The position numbers and the translations under genes were made by a program. A stretch of DNA of 64,000 bases from Streptomyces bikiniensis (GTDB lineage Bacteria; Actinomycetota; Actinomycetes; Streptomycetales; Streptomycetaceae). Each line of letters opens with the position of its first letter. Position 1 is the first letter of the stretch. Where the stretch lies: contig JNWL01000010.1 in assembly GCA_000716465.1 (NCBI GenBank), positions 62,001 through 126,000 of the forward strand. Reading direction: 5' to 3'. The notes below the pieces were generated by a model, which had not been told where the DNA came from, did not search any database, and worked only from the letters and a program-made list of their open reading frames with translations. Below, piece after piece: positions 24,029 to 33,184 of the stretch.

Positions 24029-25261
24029 TTAAGGGGTGCCGGGGGGCGGGGGGTTCGTCCCCGGGGTGTCGTCCTCGGGGCGGAGGAAGTGGCTGCCGCC
24101 CGGGGGCGGGGTGCCGGGCTTCTCCTCCAGGTGCGGGGCGCCGTCCTCCGGTGGGGTCCCGGCGCCGTCCTCCCCCCGCTTCTCCAGGACCGCCCGGTGC
24201 TCCTCCGCCACCACGTGCTTCTCCTCCGCGAAGTGGCAGGCCGAGTCGTGGCGGGCCGGGCTGTCGGTGAGGCGGAAGACGGCCGGGACCGCCAGGAGGG
24301 GGACCTCCTGGGCGCAGCGCTCGCGCGCCTTCCAGCAGCGGGTGCGGAAGCGGCAGCCGGAGGGGATGTTCGCCGGGGAGGGCACGTCGCCGGTGAGGAT
24401 GATCCGCTCGCGGTGGGCGCGCGCCTCGGGGTCGGGGACGGGGACGGCGGAGAGCAGCGCCTGGGTGTAGGGGTGGGTGGGGTGGTCGTAGATCTGCGCG
24501 TCGGTGCCGATCTCGACGATCCGGCCGAGGTACATGACGCCGACCCGGTCGGAGATGTGCCGCACGATGGACAGGTCGTGGGCGATGAAGACGTACGACA
24601 GGGAGAACTCGGACTGGAGCTGTTCCAGGAGGTTGACGACCTGGGCCTGGACGGAGACGTCGAGGGCCGAGACCGGTTCGTCCGCGACGATGACCTCGGG
24701 CTGGAGGGCGAGGCCGCGGGCGATGCCGATGCGCTGGCGCTGGCCGCCGGAGAACTGGTGCGGATAGCGGTTGATGTACTCGGGGTTGAGGCCGACGACG
24801 TCCAGGAGGTCCTGGACCTTGCGGCGCCGGTCGCCCTTGGGCGCGACCTCGGGGTGGATCTCGTACGGCTCCCCGATGATGTCGCCGACGGTCATGCGCG
24901 GGTTGAGCGAGGTGTACGGGTCCTGGAAGACCATCTGGATGTTGCGCCGGACCGCCTTGAGGGCGCGCGGGGAGAGCTTGGTGATGTCCTCGCCCTTGTA
25001 GCGGATGGTGCCGGAGGTGGGCCGTTCCAGGTTGACCAGCATCTTCGCGACGGTCGACTTGCCGCAGCCGGACTCGCCGACGATGCCGAGGGTCTCGCCG
25101 GCGACGAGGTCGAAGTCGACGCCGTCGACGGCCTTGACGGCGCCGACCTGCTTCTTGAAGAGGATGCCCCGGGTGAGCGGGTAGTGCTTGTGGAGGTCCC
25201 GGACTTCGAGGATCGCCTCGCCCGTCCCGGCCGCCCGGGTCGTCCCGGCCGTCTCAGCCAT
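24029..25261 (-). CDS. oligopeptide ABC transporter ATPase, DppF/OppF type (operon B)
   Basis: The 410-aa protein is one of two nucleotide-binding subunits. It shows Walker [10 protein letters not shown] (about 55), Q-loop [13 protein letters not shown], signature [17 protein letters not shown], Walker [15 protein letters not shown] and H-loop FIAHDLS. The oligopeptide-transporter C-terminal region [19 protein letters not shown] follows, then a Pro/Gly-rich 60-residue tail absent from the paralogue at 30053. ATG 25261 overlaps the end of the upstream ATPase gene by 8 bp. It is last in a five-gene operon transcribed leftward from 29884. No strong terminator is seen downstream. Confidence 0.92.
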   Translation of the reverse strand: MAETAGTTRAAGTGEAILEVRDLHKHYPLTRGILFKKQVGAVKAVDGVDFDLVAGETLGIVGESGCGKSTVAKMLVNLERPTSGTIRYKGEDITKLSPRALKAVRRNIQMVFQDPYTSLNPRMTVGDIIGEPYEIHPEVAPKGDRRRKVQDLLDVVGLNPEYINRYPHQFSGGQRQRIGIARGLALQPEVIVADEPVSALDVSVQAQVVNLLEQLQSEFSLSYVFIAHDLSIVRHISDRVGVMYLGRIVEIGTDAQIYDHPTHPYTQALLSAVPVPDPEARAHRERIILTGDVPSPANIPSGCRFRTRCWKARERCAQEVPLLAVPAVFRLTDSPARHDSACHFAEEKHVVAEEHRAVLEKRGEDGAGTPPEDGAPHLEEKPGTPPPGGSHFLRPEDDTPGTNPPPPGTP

Positions 25262-26237
25262 GGAGGCACTCCTTCCAGAAGTGGCAGGCGCTGGCGCGCG
25301 GCACCGGGGACTCGGTCACCTCGTACAGCGGGGGCTCGTCGGTCCGGCAGACGTCCTGGGCCATCGGGCAGCGCGGGTTGAAGGCGCAGCCGGGCGGGAT
25401 GTGCAGCAGGTTGGGCGGCAGGCCCTTGATCGCGTAGAGGTCCTGGCCCTTCTGGTCCAGGCGCGGGATCGATTCGAGGAGGCCCTTGGTGTAGGGGTGG
25501 GCGGGGGCCTTGTAGATCTCGTGGACGGGAGCCTGCTCGACGATCCGGCCCGCGTACATCACGGCGATCTTGTCCGCGACGTCCGCGACGACGCCGAGGT
25601 CGTGGGTGATGAGGATGAGCCCCATGTTGAGCTCGCGCCGGAGCTCGGCGAGCAGGTCCATGACCTGGGCCTGGACGGTGACGTCGAGGGCGGTGGTGGG
25701 CTCGTCCGCGATGATCAGCTCGGGTTCGAGGGCGAGCGCCATGGCGATCATGATGCGCTGGCGCATGCCGCCGGAGAACTGGTGCGGGTACTGGCCGACG
25801 CGCTCCTTGGCGGCGGGGATGCGGACCCGGTCCATCAGTTCGACGGCCTTGGCCCGGGAGTCCTTCCGGGACATGCCCCGGTGGACCTGGAACATCTCGC
25901 CGAGCTGGTCCCCGACGCTGAGGACGGGGTTGAGGGAGGACAGCGCGTCCTGGAAGACCATCGCCATCCGGGCGCCCCGGACCTTGCGCCGCTCGTCCTC
26001 CTTGAGCTTCAGGAGGTCCTGTCCCTGGAAGAGGATCTCGCCCCGGGTGATCTTCCCCGGGGGGACGTCGAGGATGCCCATGACGGCCTGGGCGGTGACG
26101 GACTTCCCGGAGCCGGACTCCCCGAGGACGGCGAGGGTCTCCCCCGCGTCGACGGAGTAGTCGACGCCGTTGACCGCCTTGGCCACCCCGTCCCGGGTGT
26201 GGAACTCCACGTGCAGGTCGCGCACTTCGAGCAGCAT
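25254..26237 (-). CDS. oligopeptide ABC transporter ATPase, DppD/OppD type (operon B)
   Basis: The 327-aa nucleotide-binding subunit has Walker [21 protein letters not shown], signature [16 protein letters not shown], Walker [15 protein letters not shown] and ITHDLG. It ends with the oligopeptide-type Cys-containing tail [19 protein letters not shown] 26237 lies 6 bp after the upstream permease stop, with GAGG about 10 nt upstream. It partners the adjacent DppF-type ATPase. Confidence 0.92.
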   Translation of the reverse strand: MLLEVRDLHVEFHTRDGVAKAVNGVDYSVDAGETLAVLGESGSGKSVTAQAVMGILDVPPGKITRGEILFQGQDLLKLKEDERRKVRGARMAMVFQDALSSLNPVLSVGDQLGEMFQVHRGMSRKDSRAKAVELMDRVRIPAAKERVGQYPHQFSGGMRQRIMIAMALALEPELIIADEPTTALDVTVQAQVMDLLAELRRELNMGLILITHDLGVVADVADKIAVMYAGRIVEQAPVHEIYKAPAHPYTKGLLESIPRLDQKGQDLYAIKGLPPNLLHIPPGCAFNPRCPMAQDVCRTDEPPLYEVTESPVPRASACHFWKECLHG

Positions 26238-26243
26238 GGGTCC

Positions 26244-27230
26244 CTACCTCAGCTTGGGGTCGAGGGCGTCGCGGACGGCGTCGCCGAGCATGATGAAGGC
26301 GAGCACCGTGACGGCCAGCGCGCCGGCCGGCCAGAGCAGCATGTGCGGGGCGTTGCGGATGTACTGGGAGGCCGAGGAGATGTCGATGCCCCAGGAGACG
26401 GTGGGGGGCTTGAGGCCGACGCCGAGGAAGGAGAGCGTCGCCTCCAGGGAGATGTACGTGCCGAGGGCGATGGTGGCGACGACGATCACGGGGGCCACGG
26501 CGTTGGGCGTGATGTGCCGGAGCAGCATCCGGGAGTTGGAGGCGCCGAGCGCGCGGGCCGCCTGGACGTAGTCGTTCTGCTTGGCGGTGATGACGGAGCC
26601 GCGGGCGATGCGGGAGATCTGCGGCCAGCCGAGCAGCACCATGAAGCCGATGACGGGCCAGACGCTGTTGTTGCTGACGACGGAGAGGAGGACCAGGCCG
26701 CCGAGGACGACGGGGATGGCGAAGAAGATGTCGGTGATGCGGGAGAGGAAGCCGTCCCAGGCGCCGCCGTAGAAGCCGGCGAGGCCGCCGAGGACCGAGC
26801 CGAGGAGGGTCACGCCGAGGGTGGCGAGGACGCCGACCTGGATGGAGGCCCTGGCTCCGTAGACCGTGCGGGTGTAGACGTCGCAGCCCTGGCCGTTGAA
26901 GCCGAAGGGGTGGCCGGGCTGGGAGCCCTCCTGGGCCTTGGAGAGGTCGCAGTCGAGCGGGTTGCCGCTCGCGATGAGCTGCGGCCAGATGGCGATGACC
27001 ACCAGGAAGAGGATGATCAGGCCGGAGATGATGAAGACCGGGTTGCGGCGCAGGTCGTGCCAGGCGTCGGACCAGAGGGAGCGGGCCTTCTTGTCGGGGC
27101 CGGTGCCGTCGGGGCCGCCGGGAACCTTCTCCAGGGTCTCGGCCTCGGACATCGCGAGGTCGGTGGCGCCGCCGGCTCCGGTCGAGGCGATGGCCGACCC
27201 CTCGTCGTGGTGCTCGGGCATCTCAGGCAT
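26244..27230 (-). CDS. oligopeptide ABC transporter permease, DppC type (operon B)
   Basis: The 328-aa inner-membrane subunit has an OppC-type cytoplasmic N-terminus (SLWSDAWHDLRRNPVFIISGLIILFLVVIAIWPQL) and five further helices. The EAA-type ATPase contact motif is ARALGASNSRMLLRHITPN. ATG 27230 overlaps the upstream permease stop by 8 bp, with GAGGATCC 7 nt upstream. A large periplasmic loop (about 85-130) contains two cysteines (LDCDLSK, GQGCDVYTR) that could form a disulfide. Confidence 0.9.
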   Translation of the reverse strand: MPEMPEHHDEGSAIASTGAGGATDLAMSEAETLEKVPGGPDGTGPDKKARSLWSDAWHDLRRNPVFIISGLIILFLVVIAIWPQLIASGNPLDCDLSKAQEGSQPGHPFGFNGQGCDVYTRTVYGARASIQVGVLATLGVTLLGSVLGGLAGFYGGAWDGFLSRITDIFFAIPVVLGGLVLLSVVSNNSVWPVIGFMVLLGWPQISRIARGSVITAKQNDYVQAARALGASNSRMLLRHITPNAVAPVIVVATIALGTYISLEATLSFLGVGLKPPTVSWGIDISSASQYIRNAPHMLLWPAGALAVTVLAFIMLGDAVRDALDPKLR

Positions 27231-28146
27231 AGCGGATCCTCGGGTCAAGGACGGCGTACAGGAGGTCGACGAGCAGGTTGGCGACCAGGAAGACCAGGAC
27301 GAGGACGGTCACGAAGCCGACCACGGTCTGGGTGTTCTGGCGGAGGATGCCCTGGTAGAGCTGGTAGCCGACCCCGTGGATGTTGAAGATCCGCTCGGTG
27401 ACGATGGCGCCGCCCATGAGCGCGCCGACGTCGGTGCCGATGAAGGTCACCACCGGGATGAGGCTGTTGCGCAGCAGGTGCCGGGTGATGACCCGGCGGC
27501 GGGGCAGTCCCTTGGCGACGGCGGTGCGGACGTAGTCGGCGCGCTTGTTCTCGGCGATCGAGGTCCGGGTGAGCCGGGTGACGTAGGCGAGCGACACGGA
27601 GGCGAGGACCAGGCCGGGGACGATGAGTTCGTCGAAGGTGGCGGCGGAGGAGACCGAGGGGTCGATCCACTTCCACTTGACGCCGAGGAGGAGCTGGACG
27701 AGCAGGCCGGTGACGAAGGTCGGGACGGAGATGACGACCAGGGTGAGCAGCAGCACGGTGGTGTCGACGGGCCGCCCGCGCTTGAGGCCGGTGAGGACGC
27801 CGAGGCTGATGCCGATGACGATCTCGAAGAGGATCGCCACGAGGGTGAGGCGGATGGTGACCGGGAAGGCGTTGGCCATCAGCTCGGTGACCTCCTGGCC
27901 GTTGAAGGCCGTGCCGAAGTCTCCGGTGAAGACGTTGCCCATATAGGTCAGGTATTGCTGCCAGACCGGCTTGTCGAGGCCGAACTCCTTCTTGAGCTGG
28001 GCGGCGGTCGCCGGGTCGCACTGGCGGTCGCCGCACAGTCCGGCGACGGGGTCGCCCATCACGTTCACCATCAGGAAGATCAGCAGCGTGGCGCCGAAGA
28101 AGACCGGGATCATCTGCAGCAGTCGCCGGATCACGTATCGACCCAT
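27223..28146 (-). CDS. oligopeptide ABC transporter permease, DppB type (operon B)
   Basis: The 307-aa permease has the typical start MGRYVIRRLLQMIPVFFGATLLIFLMVNVMGDPVAG, six membrane helices, the EAA motif RTAVAKGLPRRRVITRHLLRN, and the C-terminus DLLYAVLDPRIRYA. The periplasmic loop contains LCGDRQCDP, a cysteine pair not present in the operon A paralogue. ATG 28146 follows GGAG. It lies 112 bp after the binding-protein gene; that gap carries a large hairpin. Confidence 0.92.
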   Translation of the reverse strand: MGRYVIRRLLQMIPVFFGATLLIFLMVNVMGDPVAGLCGDRQCDPATAAQLKKEFGLDKPVWQQYLTYMGNVFTGDFGTAFNGQEVTELMANAFPVTIRLTLVAILFEIVIGISLGVLTGLKRGRPVDTTVLLLTLVVISVPTFVTGLLVQLLLGVKWKWIDPSVSSAATFDELIVPGLVLASVSLAYVTRLTRTSIAENKRADYVRTAVAKGLPRRRVITRHLLRNSLIPVVTFIGTDVGALMGGAIVTERIFNIHGVGYQLYQGILRQNTQTVVGFVTVLVLVFLVANLLVDLLYAVLDPRIRYA

Positions 28147-28197
28147 GAGGGACTCCGGGGGTTGGCTCCGGTGCGGACGTGCTTCGGAGGGGAGGAA

Positions 28198-28241
28198 GGC
28201 GTACGGCCCGGCGCGGAGGTCCGCGGGCCGGGCCGTGCGCC
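28198..28241 (-). terminator. long hairpin between binding-protein and permease genes (operon B)
   Basis: Outer arms 28198-28212 and 28227-28241 pair with one G.U wobble; an inner GCGG/CCGC stem (28213-28216 with 28221-28224) extends it. It probably attenuates read-through or stabilises the upstream mRNA, so that binding protein exceeds permease. Confidence 0.6.
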
Positions 28242-28258
28242 GTCGGCCTGCTACGCCG

Positions 28259-29884
28259 TCAGTTCACCTTGATCTGGTCGTAGACCGGGACGCTGAAGGG
28301 GTTCAGGGTCACGTTGCTCACGCGCTCCGAGTAGCCGGCGCTGCCGTTCTGGTACCAGAGCGGGATGGCGCCCATGTCGTCGCGGAGGACTTCCTCGGCC
28401 TGCTGGAAGATGCCGACGGCCTTGGCGGTGTCGGCCTCGGCGTTGGCCTGGTTCACCAGCTTGTCGAACTCGGGGTTCGTCCACTTGCCGTCGTTGGAGG
28501 AGGCGTTGGTGTAGTACAGCGGCTGGAGGAAGTTCTGGATGAGCGGGTAGTCCATCTGCCAGCCGGCGCGGAACGGGCCCGTGAGCTTCTGCGTGGTGAC
28601 CTGGTTGCGGTAGTCGGCGAAGGTGCCGACGGGGTTGCCGACGCAGGCGCGGTCGTTGCCGAGGGCGCGGTTGATGGAGTTGCAGACCGCGTCCACCCAC
28701 TCCTTGTGGCTGCCGGTGTCGGCGTTGTACGAGATCCGCATGGTGCCGCCGGGGATGCCGCCGCCCTCGGCGACCAGCTTCTTCGCCTCGGCCGGGTCGT
28801 ACGTGCAGAGGTCGCCGCAGACGTCCTTGAAGCCGCCGTCCTCGCCGAGGACGGGCGAGGTCCAGTCGACGGCGGGGGTGCGGGTCTTCTGGAAGATGGT
28901 CTCGGTGATCTGGTTCCGGTCGATGGCCCGCGACAGGCCCTGGCGGAGCTTCGCCTGGTTCGGCTTGTTCCAGTTCGGGTCGTAGAACGGGAAGGAGAGG
29001 GTCTGGATGATGCCGGCGGGCACGTTGATGTACCGGTCGCCGAGGTCGGCCTCGACGTTCTTGAGCTGGGCGGCGGGGACGTCGTCGACGAGGTCGAGGT
29101 TCCCGGCGATCAGGTCGGTGTAGGCGGTGTTGTTGTCGGTGTAGACCTTGAGGGTCACGCCGCCGTTCTGCGCCTTGTCGGTGCCGGGGTAGGCGTCCCA
29201 CTTCTTCAGGACCATCTGGGAGCCCTTGGAGTACGAGTCGATCGTGTACGGGCCGTTGCCGACGGGCTTCGAGAGCCAGCCGGCGCGGTCGCTGAAGAAG
29301 GACTGGGGCAGCGGGGCGAAGGCCGCGTAGCCGAGGGTGACCGGCCAGGTGGAGAACTTCTGGGTGAGCTTGACCGTGAAGGTGCGGTCGCCGGTGACCT
29401 TGAGGCCGGACATGGTCTCGGCGGTGGGGTCGCCCTTCTCGGGGTGGACCTGGTCGTAGCCCTCGATCTGGCCGAAGAAGTAGGCGTTCTTCTGGTTGTT
29501 CTTCAGGTGGGCGCCGTAGTTCCAGGCGTCCACGAAGGACTTGGCGGTGACCTTCTCGCCGTTGGAGAAGGTCCAGCCGTCCTTGACGGTGATGGTGAAG
29601 TTGGTCGAGTCGGTGGTCTCGATCTTCTCGGCGAGCATGTCCTTGGCCTCGCCGGTCTTGGGGTCGTACTGCTTGAGCCCCCGGAAGATCATGGACAGGA
29701 CCTTGCCGCCCTGGACCTCGTTGGTGTTGGCGGGCTCCAGCGGGTTCTGCGGGTCGCCCCACGAGGAGGACACGACGCCGTCGGCCCCTCCGCCGCCGCC
29801 GCTGTCCCCGCCGCCGCAGGCGGTCGCCGCGAGGGCGACGGCGGTGGCCAGAGCGGCCCACTTGGCGTGCGTGGCTCCGCGCAT
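28259..29884 (-). CDS. oligopeptide-binding lipoprotein, SBP family 5 (operon B)
   Basis: This 541-aa periplasmic-type solute-binding protein is tethered by lipid. The signal sequence is KWAALATAVALAATAC, with the lipidated Cys at about residue 23, followed by GGGDSGGGG. Family 5 features include the N-terminal lobe segment AEKIETTDSTNFTITVKDGWTFSNGEKVTAKSFVDAWNYG and RQGLSRAIDRNQITETIFQKTRTPA. ATG 29884 follows GGGAGG. It is the first gene of operon B. It is clearly paralogous to the protein at 34281, including the shared stretch HKEWVDAVCNSI. The ligand is not predictable. Confidence 0.92.
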   Translation of the reverse strand: MRGATHAKWAALATAVALAATACGGGDSGGGGGADGVVSSSWGDPQNPLEPANTNEVQGGKVLSMIFRGLKQYDPKTGEAKDMLAEKIETTDSTNFTITVKDGWTFSNGEKVTAKSFVDAWNYGAHLKNNQKNAYFFGQIEGYDQVHPEKGDPTAETMSGLKVTGDRTFTVKLTQKFSTWPVTLGYAAFAPLPQSFFSDRAGWLSKPVGNGPYTIDSYSKGSQMVLKKWDAYPGTDKAQNGGVTLKVYTDNNTAYTDLIAGNLDLVDDVPAAQLKNVEADLGDRYINVPAGIIQTLSFPFYDPNWNKPNQAKLRQGLSRAIDRNQITETIFQKTRTPAVDWTSPVLGEDGGFKDVCGDLCTYDPAEAKKLVAEGGGIPGGTMRISYNADTGSHKEWVDAVCNSINRALGNDRACVGNPVGTFADYRNQVTTQKLTGPFRAGWQMDYPLIQNFLQPLYYTNASSNDGKWTNPEFDKLVNQANAEADTAKAVGIFQQAEEVLRDDMGAIPLWYQNGSAGYSERVSNVTLNPFSVPVYDQIKVN

Positions 29885-29924
29885 GGAGTGCCTCCCGTAT
29901 GTACCGATTCACACTGAGAGCCCC

Positions 29925-29960
29925 AATATCACCCCGCGACAACGCGCCTGCATGTTGTCG
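29925..29960 (-). promoter_or_regulatory. operon B promoter region with inverted repeat (candidate operator)
   Basis: GATATT on the minus strand (29930-29925) resembles a -10 box. Just upstream lies a perfect 7-bp inverted repeat, CGACAAC (29937-29943) and GTTGTCG (29954-29960), separated by 10 bp. It flanks the expected -35 position and could bind a dimeric regulator. Confidence 0.4.
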
Positions 29961-29993
29961 GCGCCCATCAGTGCGACGGCGGACCGCACGGAA

Positions 29994-30035
29994 ACGGCCG
30001 GCTCCCGGCGCCGTGGGGCGCCGGGAGCCGGCCGT
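29994..30035. terminator. strong terminator after operon A
   Basis: A perfect 19-bp stem (29994-30012 with 30017-30035) with a 4-nt loop lies 17 bp downstream of the last operon A gene and separates the two transporter operons. Confidence 0.88.
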
Positions 30036-30052
30036 GCGGAACCTCCGGGGCG

Positions 30053-31165
30053 TCAGTGCGCCGGGACGACCTGCTTCTCCTCGGCGAAGTGGCACGCCGA
30101 GAAGTGGGCGGCCGGGGTGTCCTGGCCCTTGAAGACGGACGGCACCGCGAGCAGCGGCACCTCCTGGGCGCACTTCTCCTGCGCCTTCCAGCAGCGGGTG
30201 CGGAAGCTGCAGCCCGACGGCGGGTTCGCCGGCGACGGGACGTCACCGGTGAGGATGATCCGCTCGCGGTGCGCGCGGGCCTCCGGGTCCGGCACCGGCA
30301 CCGCGGAGAGCAGCGCCTGGGTGTACGGGTGCGTCGGGTGCTCGTAGATCTCCGAGTCCGTGCCGATCTCGGCCATCTTGCCGAGGTACATGACGCCGAC
30401 GCGGTCCGAGATGTGCCGGACGATCGACAGGTCGTGCGCGATGAAGAGGTAGGAGAGGTTGAACTCGTCCTGGAGCTTCTCCATCAGGTTGATGACCTGG
30501 GCCTGGACGGAGACGTCCAGGGCCGAGACCGGCTCGTCGCAGATGATGATCTCGGGGTTGAGCGCGAGGCCGCGGGCGATGCCGATGCGCTGGCGCTGAC
30601 CGCCGGAGAACTGGTGCGGGTACCGGTTGATGTACTCCGGGTTCAGGCCGACGACGTCCAGGAGCTCCTGCACCTTGCGGCGCCGGTCGCCCTTCGGGGC
30701 CACCTCGGGGTGGATGTCGAAGGGCTCGCCGATGATGTCGCCGACGGTCATGCGCGGGTTGAGCGAGGTGTACGGGTCCTGGAACACCATCTGGATGTTC
30801 CGGCGGACCGCCTTCAGCGCGCGCCCGGACAGCTTGGTGATGTCCTGGCCCTTGTAGAAGACCTCGCCCGCGGTGGCCCGCTCCAGGTTCATCAGGAGCT
30901 TGGCGACCGTGGACTTGCCGCAGCCGGACTCGCCCACGATGCCGAGGGTCTCGCCCTGGTAGAGGTCGAAGGAGACCCCGTCCACGGCCTTGACCGCGCC
31001 GACCTGCTTCTTGAAGAGGATGCCCTGCGTCAGCGGGAAGTGCTTCTTCAGGCCGCGCACCTGGAGGATCGGCTCGCCCCGCTCGACGGGGGCGTCGATG
31101 GCGGCGACCAGGGCCTCTTCGTTGGCGGCGGCCACGGCCTCGTCGTTCTTGCTGAGGTCAGCCAT
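30053..31165 (-). CDS. oligopeptide ABC transporter ATPase, DppF/OppF type (operon A)
   Basis: The 370-aa subunit has Walker [23 protein letters not shown], signature [17 protein letters not shown], Walker [15 protein letters not shown] and FIAHDLS. The C-terminal C-containing region [20 protein letters not shown] follows. Walker B has Cys before Asp-Glu (ICDEP) instead of the Ala of the operon B copy. ATG 31165 overlaps the upstream ATPase gene by 8 bp. It is the terminal gene of operon A and is followed by the 30015-centred terminator. Confidence 0.92.
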   Translation of the reverse strand: MADLSKNDEAVAAANEEALVAAIDAPVERGEPILQVRGLKKHFPLTQGILFKKQVGAVKAVDGVSFDLYQGETLGIVGESGCGKSTVAKLLMNLERATAGEVFYKGQDITKLSGRALKAVRRNIQMVFQDPYTSLNPRMTVGDIIGEPFDIHPEVAPKGDRRRKVQELLDVVGLNPEYINRYPHQFSGGQRQRIGIARGLALNPEIIICDEPVSALDVSVQAQVINLMEKLQDEFNLSYLFIAHDLSIVRHISDRVGVMYLGKMAEIGTDSEIYEHPTHPYTQALLSAVPVPDPEARAHRERIILTGDVPSPANPPSGCSFRTRCWKAQEKCAQEVPLLAVPSVFKGQDTPAAHFSACHFAEEKQVVPAH

Positions 31166-32213
31166 GGATCGTCTCCTTCCAGAAGTGGCAGGCGCTCTTG
31201 CGGCCCGGAAGGTCCGTGCCGTCCTGCTCGGTGACCGGCGCCAGGGCCGGGATCTCCGTGCGGCAGATGTCCTCGGCCTTCGGGCAGCGCGGGTTGAAGG
31301 CGCAGCCGGTGGGCACGCGGAGCAGGTTCGGCGGCAGGCCCTTGATCGCGTAGAGCTCCTGGCCCTTCTGGTCCAGGCGCGGGATCGAGTCCAGCAGACC
31401 GCGGGTGTACGGGTGCGCCGGGCGCTTGTACAGCTCGTGCACGGGCGCCTGCTCGACGATCCGGCCCGCGTACATCACGGCGATCTTGTCCGCGACGTCG
31501 GCGACGACGCCGAGGTCGTGGGTGATCAGGATCAGACCCATGTTGTATTCCTGCTGGAGCTCCGCGAGGAGGTCCATGACCTGGGCCTGGACGGTCACGT
31601 CGAGAGCCGTGGTGGGCTCGTCGGCGATGATCAGGTCCGGCTCCAGGGCCAGCGCCATGGCGATCATGATGCGCTGGCGCATGCCGCCGGAGAACTGGTG
31701 GGGGTAGTCGGAGACCCGGGCCTTGGCGGCCGGGATCTTGACCTTGTCCATCAGCTCGACGGCCTTGAGCTTCGCGTCCTTCTTGGACAGGCCCTGGTGG
31801 ACCCGGAACATCTCGCCGAGCTGGTAGCCGACGCTGAGGACCGGGTTCAGGGAGGACAGCGCGTCCTGGAAGATCATCGCGATCTTGCGGCCGCGGACCT
31901 TCCGGCGCTCCTCGTCGGACATCTTCAGCATGTCCTGGCCGCGGAACAGGATCTCGCCCTTGGGGATCCTGCCGGGGGGCATGTCGAGGATGCCCATGAT
32001 GGCCTGGGCCGTGACGGACTTGCCGGAGCCGGACTCGCCGAGGACGGCGAGGGTCTCGCCGGCGTTCACCGAGTAGTTGACGCCGTTGACCGCCTTGGCC
32101 ACCCCGTCACGGGTGTGGAACTCCACGTGCAGGTCGCGGACTTCGAGCAGCGGGCCGGTGTGGGACCCGTCGCGCGGCGCGGGGACGGCCGCGGTCTTGT
32201 CGATGATGCTCAT
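31158..32213 (-). CDS. oligopeptide ABC transporter ATPase, DppD/OppD type (operon A)
   Basis: The 351-aa subunit has Walker [21 protein letters not shown], signature [16 protein letters not shown], Walker [15 protein letters not shown] and the Cys-rich C-terminus [16 protein letters not shown]. It has about 20 extra N-terminal residues (MSIIDKTAAVPAPRDGSHTG) compared with the operon B copy. ATG 32213 lies 14 bp after the permease stop, with AGGAGGGCG close upstream. Confidence 0.92.
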   Translation of the reverse strand: MSIIDKTAAVPAPRDGSHTGPLLEVRDLHVEFHTRDGVAKAVNGVNYSVNAGETLAVLGESGSGKSVTAQAIMGILDMPPGRIPKGEILFRGQDMLKMSDEERRKVRGRKIAMIFQDALSSLNPVLSVGYQLGEMFRVHQGLSKKDAKLKAVELMDKVKIPAAKARVSDYPHQFSGGMRQRIMIAMALALEPDLIIADEPTTALDVTVQAQVMDLLAELQQEYNMGLILITHDLGVVADVADKIAVMYAGRIVEQAPVHELYKRPAHPYTRGLLDSIPRLDQKGQELYAIKGLPPNLLRVPTGCAFNPRCPKAEDICRTEIPALAPVTEQDGTDLPGRKSACHFWKETIHG

Positions 32214-32227
32214 CTTTTACGCCCTCC

Positions 32228-33184
32228 TCAGCGCAGCTTGGGGTCGAGGGCGTTGCGGACGGCTTCGCCGAGCATGATGAACGCCAGGACGGTGAGGCTC
32301 AGCATGATCGACGGGTACAGCAGGATGTGCTGCGACGTACGGATCGCCTGAACACCCGCGGAGATGTCGACACCCCACGAGACGGTCGGGGAGGCGAGGC
32401 CGAGTCCCAGGTAGGACAGGGTCGCCTCGGCGGAGATGTAGCCGCCGAGCGCGATGGTGGCGACGACGATCACCGGGGCCATGGCGTTCGGCAGGATGTG
32501 CCGGAAGAGGATCCGGCCGGTGCCGGCGCCCAGCGCCTTGGCGGCGTGGACGTAGTCGGCCTGCTTGACCGTGATCACGGCGCCGCGCATGACGCGGGCC
32601 ATCTGCGTCCAGCCGAGGAAGGCGAGGGCGAAGACGACGACCCAGACGGTGCGCTCGACGAAGGCCTGGAGGACGACCATCGCGCCGAGCAGGAAGGGGA
32701 TGCCGAAGAAGACGTCGGTCAGGCGGGAGAGGACCGCGTCCACCCAGCCGCCGAAGTAGCCGGCGATCATGCCCATGGTTCCGCCGACGACGGTGACGAT
32801 CAGGGTGACGCAGACGCCGACGATGATCGAGGCGCGGGTGCCGTAGATCAGGCGTGCGTAGACGGAGCGGCCCTGGATGTCGTAGCCGAGCCAGCCCGCG
32901 GAGCCGACGTCGCCGAGCTCGGGCTTGCCGACGTAGTGCTTGACGAGGTCGCCGGCGGTGGGCGACGCACTGGTGAACATCCCCGGGAACGCGGCGATGA
33001 GCAGCAGGAAGAAGATCAGCACCGACGACACGAGGAAGTACGGGTTGCGGCGCAGGTCCGCCCAGGCGTCGCCCCAGAGCGAGCGGGGCTTCTCCGCCTT
33101 GTCCTGCGGGGCGGGCGCGTCCACCGGGGGTGCGGCGACGGCGTCCGGCGCCGTGGCGGCAGCGGTCTTGGTCACGTCAGGCAT
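32228..33184 (-). CDS. oligopeptide ABC transporter permease, DppC type (operon A)
   Basis: The 318-aa protein has an Ala/Pro-rich cytoplasmic N-terminus, then LWGDAWADLRRNPYFLVSSVLIFFLLLIAAFPGMF and five more helices. The EAA-type motif is AKALGAGTGRILFRHILPN. The periplasmic loop lacks the cysteine pair found in the operon B copy. ATG 33184 overlaps the upstream permease gene by 8 bp. Confidence 0.9.
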   Translation of the reverse strand: MPDVTKTAAATAPDAVAAPPVDAPAPQDKAEKPRSLWGDAWADLRRNPYFLVSSVLIFFLLLIAAFPGMFTSASPTAGDLVKHYVGKPELGDVGSAGWLGYDIQGRSVYARLIYGTRASIIVGVCVTLIVTVVGGTMGMIAGYFGGWVDAVLSRLTDVFFGIPFLLGAMVVLQAFVERTVWVVVFALAFLGWTQMARVMRGAVITVKQADYVHAAKALGAGTGRILFRHILPNAMAPVIVVATIALGGYISAEATLSYLGLGLASPTVSWGVDISAGVQAIRTSQHILLYPSIMLSLTVLAFIMLGEAVRNALDPKLR

